The position numbers and the translations under genes are program-made. Under the pieces are notes generated by a model that saw only the letters and a list, made by a program, of their open reading frames with translations, was not told the origin of the DNA and made no database searches. From Mesorhizobium sp. WSM3860 (GTDB taxonomy: Bacteria > Pseudomonadota > Alphaproteobacteria > Rhizobiales > Rhizobiaceae): DNA of 64,000 bases. Numbering within the stretch: position 1 is the stretch's first letter; each line of letters starts with the position of its first letter. Shown here piece by piece: positions 8,054 through 18,092 of this stretch. The DNA is taken from contig NZ_NSGF01000005.1 in assembly GCF_002294995.1 (NCBI RefSeq), positions 124,001 to 188,000 of the forward strand, in the 5' to 3' direction.

Positions 8054-10879
8054 ATGAACGGCAGGTTTTCGCGGCGCCAGTTCATAGCGGCGGCTGCCGG
8101 CGCGGGGATATCGGTCAAGATCGGGTTTCTGGGTCGGCCTGCGGCGGCGCTCATTGCCAATCGGTCGGACGGTTTGCCGAACTGGATCGGACCGGCTGGT
8201 CGGCCGCGCTTCCGGATCGACGCCGTAGCCAAGGTCACCGGCGACAAGACTTTCACCCGCGATTTTCGAGCCCGCGACGTGGCCGGCTGGCCGCAGGAAC
8301 AGAGCCATGCTTTCCTTATTCGTGGAACTCGGGCCAACGCTCCGTTCGACGGACTGGACCTCTCATTGCTCGGCGAGGATCTCAAGCCCGACCGGCTCGT
8401 GCTTGGCGAAGACCTTGTCCGCGATGGCCTTGTGCCGCCGGAAACAGCGGCCCCGGGCTTTTACGGCGACATGTTCCTGGTGACAAAGGGATGCACGCCG
8501 CGTCTGCTCGGTCAGCCCGTTGCGCTCTTGATCTACAAGGATTTCGCGCGATTCGACGCCGCGAAGCGGCTGGTCCGTGTCGCCGAGGGGGTCGTGCGCT
8601 GGGGCGCGGTCGGCGGATACTGCACGCCGCCGCATTACGGCGCCGGCCGTGTCGTGCGCATCGTCGGCGCGACATCGGACGATGCCGACATTTTTGCTCC
8701 ACTCGAAAAAGGCACGACGATCTACGGCGGTTTCGACGCAGACCAGGTCGTCTGGCCGAAGCCGGATCAGAGCGGTGATGCCGAGGCCCGTGCCATGTGG
8801 GCGGCTGGCGAGATCGAGCGCGAGATCGCGGCCACCGGCGCCGACGCGTTGATCCTGAAGCGAAGTTATTTCTCGCAATCGATCGACGCCTCGGCGATGG
8901 AAGCCGACAACGGCAATATCTGGTTCGAGCCGGGCAGTTCGACGCTGCATGCAATCTTCGCGACCCAATCGCCTTACGAGGTGGCGACCTCGACGCTGGA
9001 AATGCTGTCGAAATCGCGGTTCGCAGTGAAGGCGCTCGACCTTTCGATCGGCCATACGGTCGGTTACGGCACTAAAAGCCATTCGATCTTCCCTTACTAC
9101 GCCGTCCTGGCAGGCCTCTATGGCGACGGGCAGCCGGTGCGTCTTGCCAACGATCGGTTCGAGCAGTTCCAGATGGGGTTGAAGCGCCATGCCTTCTGGA
9201 TGGAGAACACGCTGGTCGTCGATCGCTCCACGCACGCCTTTCGCATCATGAAGGGGAGCTATCGCACGGACGCGGGCGGGCGGCGCAATGTCTCGCCCGA
9301 TGTCGGCAATGTCGGCGCCAACGCGGCGCGCAGTATCTACTACCTGCCTAAGAGCGATTTCTCTGTCGAGGTCCGGGCCTCGCGCGCCGTTGACGCCGGC
9401 TCGACGCGTGGATACGGCGCGCTGCAGACCATGGCGGCGACCGAGATGATGGTCGACGAGGCGGCCGAACTGCTCGGCATCGATCCGATCGAGCTTCGCC
9501 TCAAGAATGCGTTCAAGACCGGCATGAAGAACTCGCAGGGCGCCGGTCCCGGCGGGGTCCTGAGGACGGAGGAAATCCTGGAACGGGCCCGTGCCCATCC
9601 GCTCTGGAAGGGTCGCGCCGCGAAGAAAACGGCGTTCGACACCGCCAATCCGGGCAAGCGCTATGGCGTCGGTTTCGCGCAGGTGCAGAAGGATTACGGG
9701 ACCAGAGCGGACGCAGCGGTGACCACGCTGTCGCTCGATCCGTCCGGCCAGCTCACCATGCGGCAGAACGGCAACGACATCGGTACGGGCCTGACCACGT
9801 CGCAGGCGGTCATGGTCGCCGACATCATCGGCCGGGTGCCGGACGACTGCGCCTTCGGCGTCGTCGACTGGCCGGAAATGCCGCTCGTTTCTACCGAGGA
9901 GCCCTATACGACGCCACAGGACGAGGAGGACGCGCTGGCGCAGAACCCGCGCTGGACGCCCTCATTCATTTCACCGATGAGCGCCTCGAGCAGCGCCTGT
10001 TTCATCGGCCACGCAACGCGCACGGCGGCCCGCGCACTGCTGCGCCTGTCGCTCTGGCCGGCGGCAATCGCGCTCTGGTCGGGTGGCGGGCAGGCGCGTC
10101 CGCTCGCGATCGATATCGCCGATGCGCGAGTCCTCGACGGCAAATTGACGGCAGATGGAATGGAGCCGCTCGGACTGGATCAGCTCGCGGCAGTGGCGCA
10201 CAAGCTCGGTCTGGTCAGCGGGGTCAGCGTCCATGTCTTCAATCGCTGGCAATGGGCCGAGGCGATGTTCGACGTGCCGAACGTCGGCGCCGTCCGGTTG
10301 CCGGTCGATGCGCTTTCGGTCTGCTATGGCCGAAGCGCGCCAGCCGAGTTGAAGGCGTTGATGACCTCGGGCGGCTTCCATTTTCTCGACCGGCGCCAGG
10401 TCTTCTATCCGCCGCAGTGCCAGAACGGTGCCGGCACCTGTTATACTGGCATGGCGACGATCGCAGAGGTCGCCGTCGACACCGCCACTGGCGACGTGAA
10501 GCTCCTATCACATCATTCTATCCTTGAATGCGGCACTCAAATCGTACCGGAACTCGTCTCCGGCCAGATCCAGGGCGGCCTCGCGATGGGAGTCGGCCAT
10601 GCCTTGCTCGAGGAGTTGCCGCTCTATGAGGACGGCCCCGGTGACGGCACCTGGAACTGGAACCGCTATCGCCTGCCGCAAGCGACCGATGTCGCGGTCT
10701 GGACGCAGACGTCGGAGGTGCTGCCGCCACTATCTGAAACCGATCCGCCGAAGGGCATGGCCGAGGTCGTGATGATTGCGATCGTTCCCGCGGTTGCTAA
10801 CGCCCTAAACCATGCCATCGGCAAGCGCTTCTATCAGACACCGATCACGCCCGAGAAGATCCTGGAGGCCCTGCTGTGA
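8054..10879 (+). CDS. Molybdenum hydroxylase large subunit (xanthine dehydrogenase/IorB family), Tat-exported
   Basis: The 941 aa product begins with a twin-arginine signal (FSRRQFIAAAAGAGISVKIG), so it is probably exported folded to the periplasm. The family domains follow: an alpha/beta hammerhead-like part (RFRIDAVAKVTGDKTFTRDF), molybdopterin-binding regions including ASRAVDAGSTRGYGALQ, NDIGTGLTTSQAVMVADI and QIQGGLAMGVGHALLEELP, and the C-terminal KGMAEVVMIAIVPAVANAL, whose Glu fits the catalytic position. Relatives include isoquinoline 1-oxidoreductase and aldehyde or nicotinate dehydrogenases. It is longer than the usual 730-780 aa, with an extra segment near residues 640-690. The small subunit follows with a 4 bp overlap. 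The substrate cannot be told from sequence. Confidence 0.85.
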   Translation: MNGRFSRRQFIAAAAGAGISVKIGFLGRPAAALIANRSDGLPNWIGPAGRPRFRIDAVAKVTGDKTFTRDFRARDVAGWPQEQSHAFLIRGTRANAPFDGLDLSLLGEDLKPDRLVLGEDLVRDGLVPPETAAPGFYGDMFLVTKGCTPRLLGQPVALLIYKDFARFDAAKRLVRVAEGVVRWGAVGGYCTPPHYGAGRVVRIVGATSDDADIFAPLEKGTTIYGGFDADQVVWPKPDQSGDAEARAMWAAGEIEREIAATGADALILKRSYFSQSIDASAMEADNGNIWFEPGSSTLHAIFATQSPYEVATSTLEMLSKSRFAVKALDLSIGHTVGYGTKSHSIFPYYAVLAGLYGDGQPVRLANDRFEQFQMGLKRHAFWMENTLVVDRSTHAFRIMKGSYRTDAGGRRNVSPDVGNVGANAARSIYYLPKSDFSVEVRASRAVDAGSTRGYGALQTMAATEMMVDEAAELLGIDPIELRLKNAFKTGMKNSQGAGPGGVLRTEEILERARAHPLWKGRAAKKTAFDTANPGKRYGVGFAQVQKDYGTRADAAVTTLSLDPSGQLTMRQNGNDIGTGLTTSQAVMVADIIGRVPDDCAFGVVDWPEMPLVSTEEPYTTPQDEEDALAQNPRWTPSFISPMSASSSACFIGHATRTAARALLRLSLWPAAIALWSGGGQARPLAIDIADARVLDGKLTADGMEPLGLDQLAAVAHKLGLVSGVSVHVFNRWQWAEAMFDVPNVGAVRLPVDALSVCYGRSAPAELKALMTSGGFHFLDRRQVFYPPQCQNGAGTCYTGMATIAEVAVDTATGDVKLLSHHSILECGTQIVPELVSGQIQGGLAMGVGHALLEELPLYEDGPGDGTWNWNRYRLPQATDVAVWTQTSEVLPPLSETDPPKGMAEVVMIAIVPAVANALNHAIGKRFYQTPITPEKILEALL

Positions 10880-11421
10880 GCCTCGCCACGCGACCACTCT
10901 CCATGATCGTCAACAATCGCAAGGTCGGCCCGGTCGATGTGCCGGACGATCTGATGATGATCGACTTCCTGCACGAATATCTGAACCTTACAGGCTCGCG
11001 GCTCGGCTGCGGGGAAGGCATGTGCCACGCCTGCGCGATCATTCTCGATGGGCCGGACGGAAGTTCCCGCGAGATCCGGACCTGCATCACCGGCGCGCAT
11101 TTGTTCGAGGGCAAGTCCGTCCGCACCATCGAAGCGCATGCCGAACGCGGCGCGAATGGCGACGTCATCCGGCTCTCCGCGATTCAGCAGGCCTTCGTCG
11201 AATATTTTTCGTTCCAGTGCGGCTATTGCACGCCGGGTTTTGTCACTGGTGCAACCGTGCTGGTTGAGCATCTAATGAGGAAGCCGATCCGCAGGGCCGA
11301 AGTCGAACGCACGATCGAGCAGGCGCTTGCGCAGCACATTTGTCGTTGCACCGGTTATGTCGGCTACTATGAGGCGGTTCGCGACGTGATCCTGAGCACG
11401 CCCGGACTGGTTCGGGGCTGA
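10876..11421 (+). CDS. [2Fe-2S] small subunit of molybdenum hydroxylase (IorA family)
   Basis: The GTG start at 10876 overlaps the stop of the large subunit (GTGA) and has TGGAGG upstream. The 181 aa product has the plant-type ferredoxin cluster motif GCGEGMCHAC in the N-terminal half and the second cluster motifs CGYCTPGF and CRCTGYVGYYEAV in the helical C-terminal half. It passes electrons from the molybdenum site to an acceptor, probably a cytochrome since no FAD subunit is encoded here. No signal peptide is present; such subunits are carried out by the Tat signal of the partner. Confidence 0.88.
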   Translation: MSLATRPLSMIVNNRKVGPVDVPDDLMMIDFLHEYLNLTGSRLGCGEGMCHACAIILDGPDGSSREIRTCITGAHLFEGKSVRTIEAHAERGANGDVIRLSAIQQAFVEYFSFQCGYCTPGFVTGATVLVEHLMRKPIRRAEVERTIEQALAQHICRCTGYVGYYEAVRDVILSTPGLVRG

Positions 11422-11643
11422 GTTTCCGGCGATGAGGCGCGCCTGGCGATTTAGCCCGCGGCATATTCTCCTTCTCTTGCTGCCCTGGCGGTGTTCCTCG
11501 GTCGGTTCGAAAGGAGCGCGTCGGTGCGGTAATGAACCAAACGGTAGTTGACAAGCCGCTGTCCGGTAATCTTGCCCAAGCGGCCGACTGGGCCGCCTGC
11601 CATATGGCGCCCGGCGCCGCGTCCGGCGCCGGTGGCCTAGCCT

Positions 11644-12750
11644 TCAACGGTCTCCACACCCATTCGGCGCCGCCGGAACACGAGCCGGGCCGATTCGTGC
11701 GCAGAGACTGGTCGCCGCGCCGATCAAGTCGGACACGTCGGCCTCGGTCGTCGCGAAAGAGGTGACGAACCTCACGATTCCGGACTGCCAGCGATCATGG
11801 TAGAAGCAGAATCCCATGTCGAGCAGCCCCCGTATCAGGGGCATGGGAAGCCGGCAGAACAATATATTGGCGTCGGGACGCTGCTGGATCTTCACAGCCG
11901 GCAGGGGAGCCAACCCCTGCGCGAGCGCCGACGCCATCGCATTGGCATGGGCCGCGTTGCGAAGCCAGACACCATCTCTCAGATAGCCGTCCATTTGCGC
12001 CGCCATGAAGCGCATCTTGGAACTCAACTGGCCGGCCCGCTTTTGGCGAAAGGCGATCGTGCTCGCGAGATCTTTGCGGAACGAGACGACCGCATCGACC
12101 CCAAACGTTCCATTCTTCGTGGCGCCAAACGATAAAAGGTCGACGCCGGCTTTCCAGGTCATCTCGGCCGGCGAGCAGCCGAGAGTGACGAGAGCATTGG
12201 CGAAGCGGGCACCGTCCATGTGGAGCGGCAGGTTCGCCGACCGGCAGATATGGCCGATCGCCTTGATCTCATCAAGAGAGTAGACCGATCCGACCTCGGT
12301 CGCCTGCGTGATGCTGACGCTGGATGGCTGGACCGAGTGGACGTCGCCCACCATGCGCGTCGTACTGGCCGCCAAGGCGTCGATGTCGATTTTGCCGGCC
12401 TCACCCGGGAGCTGCACCAACTTTGCTCCCGCTGTATAGAACTCCGGCGCGCCGCACTCGTCGCGGTGGATGTGTGCATCGGCGTGCGAGAGGATGCTGC
12501 CCCATGGCGGCGTAATCGCCGCGAGCGCCAGTGCGTTCGCCGCAGACCCCGTCGAGACCAGGAACACATCGACCTCATGCTCGAACATTGCGGCGAGCTG
12601 GCGCTCGACCGAGTGCGTCAGCTCATCATTGCCGTAGGGAAGCGCCTGACCCGAAGCGCACGCCGTGATTGCTGCGATAACCTCGGGCGAGGCTCCGGCG
12701 ATGTTGTCGCTGGTGAAGCCGCGGGGGCGGGTCTGCTTGCTGTCGCTCAT
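11644..12750 (-). CDS. Low-specificity L-threonine aldolase-like PLP enzyme
   Basis: A 368 aa fold-type I PLP enzyme of the beta-eliminating lyase/threonine aldolase family. Visible motifs are GFTSDNIAGASPEV at the N-terminus, VSTGSAANALAL, HADAHIHRDECGAPEFY, PLHMDGARFANALV and DLLSFGATKNGTFG, with the PLP lysine in the last. It should split threonine-type beta-hydroxy amino acids to glycine and an aldehyde. The frame also opens at an ATG at 12774, 8 codons earlier; neither start has a clear ribosome site. It lies just downstream of an AraC-type regulator on the same strand, so the two may be linked. Confidence 0.85.
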   Translation of the reverse strand: MSDSKQTRPRGFTSDNIAGASPEVIAAITACASGQALPYGNDELTHSVERQLAAMFEHEVDVFLVSTGSAANALALAAITPPWGSILSHADAHIHRDECGAPEFYTAGAKLVQLPGEAGKIDIDALAASTTRMVGDVHSVQPSSVSITQATEVGSVYSLDEIKAIGHICRSANLPLHMDGARFANALVTLGCSPAEMTWKAGVDLLSFGATKNGTFGVDAVVSFRKDLASTIAFRQKRAGQLSSKMRFMAAQMDGYLRDGVWLRNAAHANAMASALAQGLAPLPAVKIQQRPDANILFCRLPMPLIRGLLDMGFCFYHDRWQSGIVRFVTSFATTEADVSDLIGAATSLCARIGPARVPAAPNGCGDR

Positions 12751-12821
12751 GGTCTTGACGCTCGTTTCATCCATTGAGCGTCCAAGTTAGACGGGTCGCC
12801 GAGCGCTTTATTGAACGATAT

Positions 12822-13613
12822 TCAAATTGAGAGGTAACGTGCCGGCGTCACCCCCAACACGGCCTTGAACTGTCGGGTCAGGTGGCTCTGGTCTGCGAAC
12901 CCGACCGCCACGGCTACCTCGGCGACGTTCTGACCTCGCCTCAGCAGCCGTCGCGCCTCGTCGATGCGGACCTGGATCAGGTAGCGGGTGGGAGGCACCC
13001 CGAAATGGGCCTTGAAGCCGTCGATCAGCGTCGCTTTGGAGCATCCGGCGAGGGCGGCAAGGGCGGCGAGCTGCAGGACTTCATCGGAGTGGGCATGGAT
13101 GAAGTCGCGCACGTCGCGGAACCTGGGTGGCACGGATTTGCGCTCAGCAACGCGCGACCTGCCGACCTGTGCGAAGATGTAGGGCAGGCAACGGATCAGA
13201 TGCTCCTCGATCTCCAGTGCCGAGCTGTGCTGATGTTCAAGCTGGCGCCAAAGCGCGCTGAGGCCGCGCGCAACTGCGGCATTCTCCTGGAACGGGCTCT
13301 TGAAGTCGATCGTTCCGGGTTCGGTTTGGCCGCTGTCCTCAAGCACCTGCCTGACAAGGCCTTCGGGTAGGTAGAAGATCCTCTGGCTCCAGCCAAGATC
13401 GTCACCGGCACCCCCGAAATGCGGTTCGCCGGGCGCGAATGTCGCGATGGTGCCGCTGCCTGCGTGCCACGTCTCCCCCCGGCACCAGACGTCATGGACG
13501 CCCCGCTCGATTAGGCCTACCAGATACTCGTTGTGGACGTGCCTGGCGAAGTCCTGCCGGTGATAATCCGCCGCGAGGTATTCGAGCCCGCCAAGGACAT
13601 CGGAGTGCTTCAT
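12822..13613 (-). CDS. AraC family transcriptional regulator with cupin domain
   Basis: From the ATG at 13613 the product is 263 aa; a GTG start at 13697 would add 28 unconserved residues. The N-terminal half is the cupin sensor domain (FARHVHNEYLVGLIERGVHD, FAPGEPHFGG). The C-terminal 100 residues are the AraC double helix-turn-helix: LQLAALAALAGCSKATLIDG and VAEVAVAVGFADQSHLTRQF, ending with GVTPARYL. It probably binds a small molecule and controls the adjacent aldolase gene, which starts 71 bp downstream. Confidence 0.85.
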   Translation of the reverse strand: MKHSDVLGGLEYLAADYHRQDFARHVHNEYLVGLIERGVHDVWCRGETWHAGSGTIATFAPGEPHFGGAGDDLGWSQRIFYLPEGLVRQVLEDSGQTEPGTIDFKSPFQENAAVARGLSALWRQLEHQHSSALEIEEHLIRCLPYIFAQVGRSRVAERKSVPPRFRDVRDFIHAHSDEVLQLAALAALAGCSKATLIDGFKAHFGVPPTRYLIQVRIDEARRLLRRGQNVAEVAVAVGFADQSHLTRQFKAVLGVTPARYLSI

Positions 13614-13791
13614 CACCGCGCGGTTTTGCGGCGGCCGACCCCGAAGAGAGGAACGGCCACGCACCTTTTGCCCATACTCGCCGGCGGTATCGGCCACTTA
13701 TTGATCATCCAGATTGGTCATCGTTACGGTGCATGCTTTCGCTCATCGTGGTGCATCAACCGGGCCAGTCGCCCGTGGACATGGCACGCAT

Positions 13792-13838
13792 ATCCACAGC
13801 ATGGATGCAATATATCCAAACAATCAAGTTTACCGATG
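13792..13838 (+). promoter_or_regulatory. nod box upstream of nodU
   Basis: A 47 bp element fits the nod box: ATCCACAGCATGGATG at its left end and AAACAATCAAGTTTACC at its right end, with the usual ATC before the AAACAATC. It lies 113 bp upstream of the nodU ATG in the correct orientation. NodD with flavonoid would activate from it. Confidence 0.9.
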
Positions 13839-13951
13839 GGGCCTCATACTGCATAGCGCATTGCTTGAAAGCCTATGTTCCGTGCTTTCCATCTCACGTT
13901 TTCCTCGGCTGTTCTAAGTTGTTCCACAGCTAACTTTGACATGGATCCATA

Positions 13952-15619
13952 ATGCGAATTTGCGGCATCAAGCTCACGCACGACGGGGCAATCGCTGTCG
14001 TCGAGGACGGCCGATTGGTCTTTTGCATCGAGCAGGAGAAACTCGACAATAATCCACGATATCAATCCATCGATCGTCTTGAAACGATTGTTGCCGCCTT
14101 AGCGGAACATGGCCTGGATCCGCGCGATGTTGATCGGTTCGTCATCGATGGCTGGGACGGTGAGATCGAGTCGCGATTCCAGGTTGTTAGTGAGGGCACG
14201 CCGGTCACTCTCAACGGGGCACCGTATGTGGAGCGGGATCCTAAAAGTCCCCTGACAGCTTGTCACGGCTCAGGCCTCGTGCTGGGCGGCGGGGTATTTT
14301 CTTATGAAAGTTATCCGCATGTCCTTGGCCACGTAGCTTCCGCATACTGCACCAGCCCGTTTGCTAAAGCCAAAGAACCTGCCCTTTGCCTGGTATGGGA
14401 CGGCTTCATCTTTCCGCGGCTTTACTACGTGGAACCAAGCGGAGTGCGGTTTATCGAATGCCTGTTTCCGATGATGGGTCATGCCTATGCCGCCGCGGGC
14501 CAACACTTCGGTCCTTACAGGCAGGAAACGAGGACGGGCTGGAATCTGGATATTGCCGGCAAGCTGATGGCCTATATCGCGCTCGGATCTGTCAACGAAA
14601 AGATCGAGACAGTATTTGGGGAGCTTTACGACCAACATTTCGCCGGTGACACGAAGCGTGCAATTGAGTATAGAAACAACAGCCGCTCCGAAGACGCATT
14701 ACTCACGGCCGTGCATGATTTCTTCGATGCAGCCGAGTCACGGCTGGTCGCCGAGACACCTGAGGACATACTTGCTTCGTTTCATGCCTTTCTCGAGCGT
14801 CTTCTCGTTCGCGAGATGGCAATCGCGATGCGTGGGCTCTCGGTTGCCGGAACGCGAAACCTGTGCATCGCCGGCGGATGCGGGCTGAATATCAAATGGA
14901 ACAGCGCACTTCGGGCGAGCGGTTTGTTCGACACAGTTTGGGTGCCTCCGTTTCCAAACGACAGCGGGTCGGCGATCGGTGCTGCTTGCTGCGCGCTGGC
15001 TGCCGACAAAGGCCTCGTTCACCTCGATTGGTCGGTCTACAGCGGACCAGACATTAAGGATGGCCCTGTGCCTCCGGGATGGCAGGCTGCTCCATGCAGC
15101 GTGGCAGAACTGGCCAGCGTGCTCGCCGACGGCAAGCCCGTCGTTTTCCTCACCGGCCGTGCAGAGCTTGGTCCACGAGCCTTGGGAGGCAGAAGCATCC
15201 TGGCAGCCGCGACTTCGCCGCAAATGAAGGACCACCTCAACAAGGTGAAACGTCGAGAGCACTTCCGGCCGGTAGCGCCAATATGCTTGGAGGATCGTGC
15301 ACATGAGATATTCGAACCTGGCACGCCGGATCCTTACATGCTGTTTGATCACCGAACACGTTCGGAGTGGAAAGAGAAAATCCCGGCAGTCGTTCATTTA
15401 GACGGGACGGCACGATTACAGACAGTGTCTAGAAAATCTGATCACCCTATTGCAGAGCTCCTGGAGGAATATGAACAACTCACCGGCATCCCGCTGCTGT
15501 GCAACACCAGTGCCAACCTTAACGGACGTGGGTTCTTTCCGGATGCCGCGGCGGCGTGCGAGTGGGGATGCGTGGACCACGTTTGGAGCAATGGGTTGCT
15601 GTTGACTAAGACAGGTTAG
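13952..15619 (+). CDS. nodU: NodU carbamoyltransferase
   Basis: The 555 aa product opens with MRICGIKLTHDGAIAVVEDG, the ATP-binding-like start typical of NodU, and contains GHVASAYC, LCIAGGCGLNIKWNS, PFPNDSGSAIGAA, GRAELGPRALGGRSILA and KRREHFRPVAPICLE, the conserved blocks of the NodU/HypF-type carbamoyltransferases. NodU adds a carbamoyl group at the 6-O position of the non-reducing end of Nod factor, using carbamoyl phosphate in the cytoplasm. A nod box controls it. No nodS is present upstream, unlike in many nodSU operons, so this is a single-gene transcription unit. Confidence 0.93.
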   Translation: MRICGIKLTHDGAIAVVEDGRLVFCIEQEKLDNNPRYQSIDRLETIVAALAEHGLDPRDVDRFVIDGWDGEIESRFQVVSEGTPVTLNGAPYVERDPKSPLTACHGSGLVLGGGVFSYESYPHVLGHVASAYCTSPFAKAKEPALCLVWDGFIFPRLYYVEPSGVRFIECLFPMMGHAYAAAGQHFGPYRQETRTGWNLDIAGKLMAYIALGSVNEKIETVFGELYDQHFAGDTKRAIEYRNNSRSEDALLTAVHDFFDAAESRLVAETPEDILASFHAFLERLLVREMAIAMRGLSVAGTRNLCIAGGCGLNIKWNSALRASGLFDTVWVPPFPNDSGSAIGAACCALAADKGLVHLDWSVYSGPDIKDGPVPPGWQAAPCSVAELASVLADGKPVVFLTGRAELGPRALGGRSILAAATSPQMKDHLNKVKRREHFRPVAPICLEDRAHEIFEPGTPDPYMLFDHRTRSEWKEKIPAVVHLDGTARLQTVSRKSDHPIAELLEEYEQLTGIPLLCNTSANLNGRGFFPDAAAACEWGCVDHVWSNGLLLTKTG

Positions 15620-16584
15620 TCGCCGCTCCCGTCGTCAATAGCGCTGGCTGGGTCTACGGGGACGATCGCGCCCGGTTTGGCGCATACATGCTGCAGCATC
15701 GGGCAGCGTCACATGCCCGTGGCGATAGGGCATCAAGGCTCTCGTCGCGGTGTTTCGCGTCAGAATTCGACACCGCCACGCCGTCTAATCGTTGGCCAAT
15801 CCGCTGAGCTTTATGAAGCACTGCTGACGTCTTCACTGACAAAATTGTCGAGGAAGTGATTGCCGTGTCATTTGCCTTTCATGCCCCCGTACGGGCAGAC
15901 CGGCCGTGGCGATCTTTTGGTCGCTCTTGCGACATTCTCGTCCGCCTTTGGACACAACAACGTTTCCGGATAGGCGCACGGCCGAGCCGCGGGCAAACCG
16001 GCGCGCGCGGTGCTGATGGGGGGAGGCGTCAAAGACCCTCCTCGATAGCGGGAGCAGCAACAACGCGATGGTAGAGGTGCGATGCTTGCGTCCTCCAAGA
16101 TCGGCGGCCTTCGGACGCAATTGCCTGCTAGAGACAAAGCCTTACGCGGTCGATGCAGGGCGGCGTGCGGCAATGCATCGGGCTCGGTGCCTTCCCGAGC
16201 CGGTGTGCTGATTATCCGGCCAAGACGCTCTTTTGATCGGTTCGGGTGACGAAATCGATGTGCGGCGCACTCGGTCTAGGTCAAGGCACCGCAGCCCTGC
16301 TCAAGCCAACAGGAATTCGGCAAAGACAGTCCGATTCGGTGCCTCCAAGCGAAATGGCATGGCGCTTGCTGTCATCCGTTAGAGCCCATCAACGCACGTA
16401 GAACAACAGAACCATGGCAAAACGCGAGCGCCCAAGGACCGTGCACATTTGCGCCGAACGTTTGCGTATCGCGAAGCGATGAACACCCCCTGCGTGCAAC
16501 GCCCGAGCGGAAGGCCCTTCTGGCGTCAATGCGGGAGCTCAGCCTCGCCGATGTTGCAGCACGTCGAAACTGGAGACCCTGTTC
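15620..16584. other. Intergenic region between nodU and MFS gene
   Basis: 965 bp in which short frames on both strands are interrupted and none shows a known motif. No nod box or insertion sequence end was recognised. It may contain decayed gene fragments. Confidence 0.55.
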
Positions 16585-17802
16585 ATGACCGATTCGGCGA
16601 CAGGCTTCATGGGCGGCGTTCTGCATGACCCGGAACAGCCAAATCAACGGGCGGGCCCCGCATGGGGTGCGGTCATTTCGCTTGCCTTGGGCACCTTCGG
16701 GCTTGTGACGGCAGAGTTTCTGCCTGCCAGCGTGCTGACGCCGCTCGCGCATGATCTCGGTATCACCGAGGGTGCAGCTGGACAGGCGCTGACAGCGACT
16801 GCAATCGTCGGTGCCATCGCGGCGCCGATGATGGCCATCATCACAAATCGCCTAGACCGCAGGATCGTCATGTGGGCGATGACGCTGCTGCTGATCCTGT
16901 CGAACGTTCTGTCGGCCGTAGCGGGGTCGCTGCCGGTTCTCCTGACCGCCCGCGTCCTGCTCGGAATAGCGATTGGAGGCTTCTGGTCGATGTCGGCAGC
17001 GCTGGCGATGCGGCTCGTTCCAAGTGACCTCCTGCCGCGAGCCATGTCGATTATCCTCACCGGCGTTACCGTCGCTAACGTTTGCGCGGCTCCAATCGGC
17101 GCCTATGTCGGCGACATCTGGGGATGGCGAAGCGGCTTCATGCTCGCTGCAGTCGCAGGCGCCGCTACACTGGTAGTGCAACTCGTGACGCTTCCGAGGC
17201 TGCCTCCGATTGGAGCGGCCAGCTTTCGCAGTCTGCTGGATGTGGCCAGGACCCCGACCATCAAAGTCGCGATTTTGGTGGTCCTGCTGGCCGCTTCCGG
17301 GCACTTTGCCGCCTTCACCTATATCCGCGCCTTCCTTGAGGATGTTCCCGCGCTCGATATCGAGACAATCTCGCTCGTGTTGCTCGCCTTTGGCATCGGC
17401 GGCTTCTTCGGCAATCTAGCCGGCGGATTCTTGGCCGAGCACAGCCTCAAGGCAGTCGCGGCCCTGGCGCCCCTGATCATAACGACGGCCGCTGTCTCGC
17501 TGCTGACGCTGGGAGCATGGGCCTGGACCGCGGCGATTGCGGTTGCAGTATGGGGCTTCGCCTTCGGCGCGGTGCCGGTGGGACTGCAGACATGGATGGT
17601 GCTGCGCGCTGCTCCCGAGCAGGCGGAGAACGCCGGTGGGCTGATGGCCGCAACGTTCCAAGTGGCCATCGCAGCCGGCGCGGCTTTCGGCGGACTACTC
17701 GTGGACACTGCCGGAGTGGCCAGTGTTTTTGCCTACAGCGCGGTAGCCTCGTTCCTCGCCGCCTTGACGGTGTTCTTGCTTGGCCCGAAGCGCGAACCCT
17801 AG
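16585..17802 (+). CDS. MFS transporter, DHA1-like (AraJ/NepI/PbuE group)
   Basis: A 405 aa protein with about 12 hydrophobic segments. The first reads WGAVISLALGTFGLVTAEFL, typical of the AraJ/purine nucleoside efflux group, followed by the loop ITNRLDRRIVMWAMTLLLI (the MFS loop 2-3 motif) and ARVLLGIAIGGFWSMSAALA. A role as proton-driven exporter of a drug, sugar or nucleoside is likely. GGAG lies 9-10 bp before the ATG. It stands alone between nodU and a nodD; no nod box precedes it. Confidence 0.8.
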   Translation: MTDSATGFMGGVLHDPEQPNQRAGPAWGAVISLALGTFGLVTAEFLPASVLTPLAHDLGITEGAAGQALTATAIVGAIAAPMMAIITNRLDRRIVMWAMTLLLILSNVLSAVAGSLPVLLTARVLLGIAIGGFWSMSAALAMRLVPSDLLPRAMSIILTGVTVANVCAAPIGAYVGDIWGWRSGFMLAAVAGAATLVVQLVTLPRLPPIGAASFRSLLDVARTPTIKVAILVVLLAASGHFAAFTYIRAFLEDVPALDIETISLVLLAFGIGGFFGNLAGGFLAEHSLKAVAALAPLIITTAAVSLLTLGAWAWTAAIAVAVWGFAFGAVPVGLQTWMVLRAAPEQAENAGGLMAATFQVAIAAGAAFGGLLVDTAGVASVFAYSAVASFLAALTVFLLGPKREP

Positions 17803-18092
17803 ACCGCTTGAAAGAGGCCGTCAGTGCAGTGCGGGGAAGATGCAAACACATCAGCCGCGCGGTCCGATCCTACGCACGATTTTTGGCGGTTGCAGGCTTG
17901 GTCTCTGCTAACGGCGGTATCTCAATCGCCGCCTGATCTTTCGGGAAGCACCCGGCTGCAGCGTCGGGAAATCAGCACCACACCTCGTCATGCAAAATCA
18001 TCGAATCTGAGTCAGACCCGGTTTTTGCGGGTCGTTTGCACACTACGAGGCGCTGAGTACGATCTGGGCTTAGACCAGGACCGCCCGCGACT

